Below, one piece after another: positions 62,632 to 64,000 of a stretch of DNA of 64,000 bases (its first letter is position 1; the number at the start of each line of letters is the position of its first letter). A program made the translations under genes and the position numbers. The notes under the pieces are model-generated. The model did no database searches. It worked only from the letters and a program-made list of their open reading frames with translations, and was not told where the DNA came from. This DNA is from Marivirga arenosa (lineage in GTDB: Bacteria; Bacteroidota; Bacteroidia; Cytophagales; Cyclobacteriaceae): positions 2,279,001-2,343,000 of the forward strand of contig NZ_CP129970.2 in assembly GCF_030503895.2 (NCBI RefSeq), read 5' to 3'.

Positions 62632-63979
62632 TTGGTTTGAAATAACATTGGAAGAGTATAGTGAAGTTTTATCAAGTAAAAGAATCTTTGTAAAAGATTA
62701 TGTCCCAAATGGAATTCCCTTTTTTAGATCAAAAGAAGTAATTTATAGAGCTTTAGGAGAAAAAATCAATGCTGAACTTTACATATCGGAAGACAGATAT
62801 TCTGAAATAAAATCTAAGTTTGGTAGTCCCAGTAAGGGGGATATTTTAATTTCTGCAGTAGGCAATAGGTCTGGAATTTCATGGGTAGTCCCCAATGATA
62901 TGGATTTCTATTTTAAAGATGGAAATTTGATCTGGTTAAGAAATTTTTCCCCAGAATTGAATTCTACTTACCTAAGTTATTTTTTAAAATCGAGTACGGG
63001 GCAATTTATGCTTACCTCAAATATGATTGGGTCAGCTCAGAAGGCTCTGACTATATCAGGAATAAAGAAGCTTAATTTTAAAATACCCCCACTCTCAGAA
63101 CAAAAAGCCATTGCCCACATTCTCAGTACCTTAGACGATAAAATCGAGCTCAACCGTAAAATGAACGAGACTTTGGAGGAAATGGCACAAGCCCTATTTA
63201 AAAGTTGGTTTGTTGATTTTGACCCTGTACTTGATAAAGCTTTAACAGCAGGTTATGAAATCCCCGAACCCCTGCAAGCCAATGCAGAAAAGCGCATAGC
63301 TTTAGGCAACAAACGAAAACCACTCCCTGCTGAAATCGCAGACCTCTTCCCTGATAGCTTTACCTTCACCGAAGAACATGGCTGGATTCCTGAGGGGTGG
63401 GAAGTGAGTAATATTGGAAATGAATTTAATGTTACTATGGGACAATCTCCCCCTGGTTCTACATACAATGAAAATGGTGAAGGAATGCGATTTTTTCAAG
63501 GGAAGGCAGATTTTGGTTTCAGATATCCTACTGATCGAATTTATTGCTCTGAACCAAAACGATTTGCTAGTGAAGGCGATACTTTAATGAGTGTTCGCGC
63601 CCCTGTAGGTGATGTAAATATTGCCTTGCATGATTGTTCAATTGGAAGAGGCTTATGTGCAATTCGACATAAGTCATCGTCAAAATCGTATACTTATTAC
63701 TTTATGAAGCATAAGAAAGCTATTTTAGATAGCTATGAGTCTGGAGGTACTGTGTTTGGGAGTATTAATCAAAAACAGCTAAAGAGTCTTGATGCTTTCG
63801 GAAATATTGAATCTATAATATCTGCTTTTCATAAAATAGCTTCAAGTCAAGACGAAAAAATCGAGTTAAATTCAAAGGAGTTATTAATTCTTTCCCAAAC
63901 GAGAGATGCTCTTTTGCCTAAACTGATTTCTGGTGAGTTGAGATTGCCTGAGTTAGAAAATATTGTAGTACGAGCTTAG
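62621..63979 (+). CDS. hsdS: Type I restriction-modification system, specificity subunit
   Basis: A 452-residue DNA-recognition subunit with two target recognition domains. TRD1 covers about residues 1-150; the central conserved region IPPLSEQKAIAHILSTLDDK with a helical spacer (IELNRKMNETLEEMAQALFK) runs to about 260; TRD2 covers about 265-400; the C-terminal conserved helix includes SQTRDALLPKLISGELRL. The TRDs are AT-rich and the conserved parts are richer in G+C (14 of 60 against 25 of 60 in samples), so the gene is a composite. The hsdR gene is not in the window. Confidence 0.93.
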   Translation: MGSDWFEITLEEYSEVLSSKRIFVKDYVPNGIPFFRSKEVIYRALGEKINAELYISEDRYSEIKSKFGSPSKGDILISAVGNRSGISWVVPNDMDFYFKDGNLIWLRNFSPELNSTYLSYFLKSSTGQFMLTSNMIGSAQKALTISGIKKLNFKIPPLSEQKAIAHILSTLDDKIELNRKMNETLEEMAQALFKSWFVDFDPVLDKALTAGYEIPEPLQANAEKRIALGNKRKPLPAEIADLFPDSFTFTEEHGWIPEGWEVSNIGNEFNVTMGQSPPGSTYNENGEGMRFFQGKADFGFRYPTDRIYCSEPKRFASEGDTLMSVRAPVGDVNIALHDCSIGRGLCAIRHKSSSKSYTYYFMKHKKAILDSYESGGTVFGSINQKQLKSLDAFGNIESIISAFHKIASSQDEKIELNSKELLILSQTRDALLPKLISGELRLPELENIVVRA

Positions 63980-63981
63980 GT

Positions 63982-64000
63982 ATGAAAGGTACTAAAAACA
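63982..64000 (+). CDS. Possible start of the next gene, truncated by the window end
   Basis: An ATG two bases after the hsdS stop opens a frame (MKGTKN) that runs off the window. It may belong to the next gene of the R-M operon; six codons are too few to identify. Confidence 0.25.

Noticed and set aside
61075-63979. Complete type I restriction system or larger defence island
   Set aside because: Only hsdM and hsdS are present; hsdR and any other defence genes would lie beyond the window, so no claim is made.

Overview
The window looks like a chromosomal segment from a low-G+C member of the Bacteroidota, most likely a marine or gliding Cytophagales of the Marivirga type (the genus is an inference). 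Evidence includes a TonB receptor/DUF4249 lipoprotein pair, proteins with type IX secretion (T9SS) sorting domains of two kinds, DUF4199, DUF3347 and HYC_CC_PP family proteins, a Na+-pumping NADH:quinone reductase, near absence of Shine-Dalgarno sites, and repeated matches to the Bacteroidota promoter -7 element TAnnTTTG at sensible distances from starts. Most genes are housekeeping or envelope genes; no tRNA, rRNA, CRISPR, integrase or transposase gene was recognised.

Layout. 1-8.8 kb: a truncated amidohydrolase, a TonB receptor with DUF4249 lipoprotein and DUF2905 protein, a chloramphenicol-acetyltransferase-like enzyme, a SpoU rRNA methyltransferase and a BamA/TamA-family lipoprotein. 8.8-16.6 kb: DUF4199 protein, small lipoprotein-cmk-ispH operon, nqrABCDE (no nqrF), DUF502 protein. 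16.8-23.1 kb: a tiny hydrophobic gene and an AddAB-like helicase/nuclease pair. 23.3-33.4 kb: a copper/heavy-metal efflux cluster (HYC_CC_PP protein, CusA-like RND pump, TolC-like channel, CusB-like adaptor, Cu/Zn permease, PepSY protein, DUF3347 lipoprotein). 33.5-40.9 kb: thioredoxin, a PaaE-type ferredoxin reductase, M3 peptidase, peroxiredoxin, polyprenyl synthase and rhomboid protease. 41.0-47.2 kb: hisS-hutH-T9SS adhesin-ybaB-glycosyltransferase in one co-directional run. 47.2-55 kb: a secreted protein, a serine hydrolase, a large T9SS-exported subtilase, a proline iminopeptidase-like lipoprotein and a DUF1028 protein.

55-58.5 kb is an unusually AT-rich stretch (hand counts of about 18-22% G+C in 60-base samples against 37-47% in its neighbours). 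It carries three small lipoproteins and a tight lipoprotein/ABC permease/ABC ATPase cassette, and it is bounded on both sides by an imperfect 32-bp direct repeat. I consider this the best candidate for an undescribed system: a possible peptide or lipoprotein export/immunity cassette. The window ends with a prolyl oligopeptidase, two nested palindromic repeat units and the hsdM-hsdS part of a type I restriction-modification system whose G+C is mosaic.

Working together: the metal cluster forms a complete tripartite efflux pump plus periplasmic metal-handling lipoproteins. Thioredoxin, peroxiredoxin and the ferredoxin reductase sit next to each other but are separately transcribed. The NQR complex would need an NqrF encoded outside this window.
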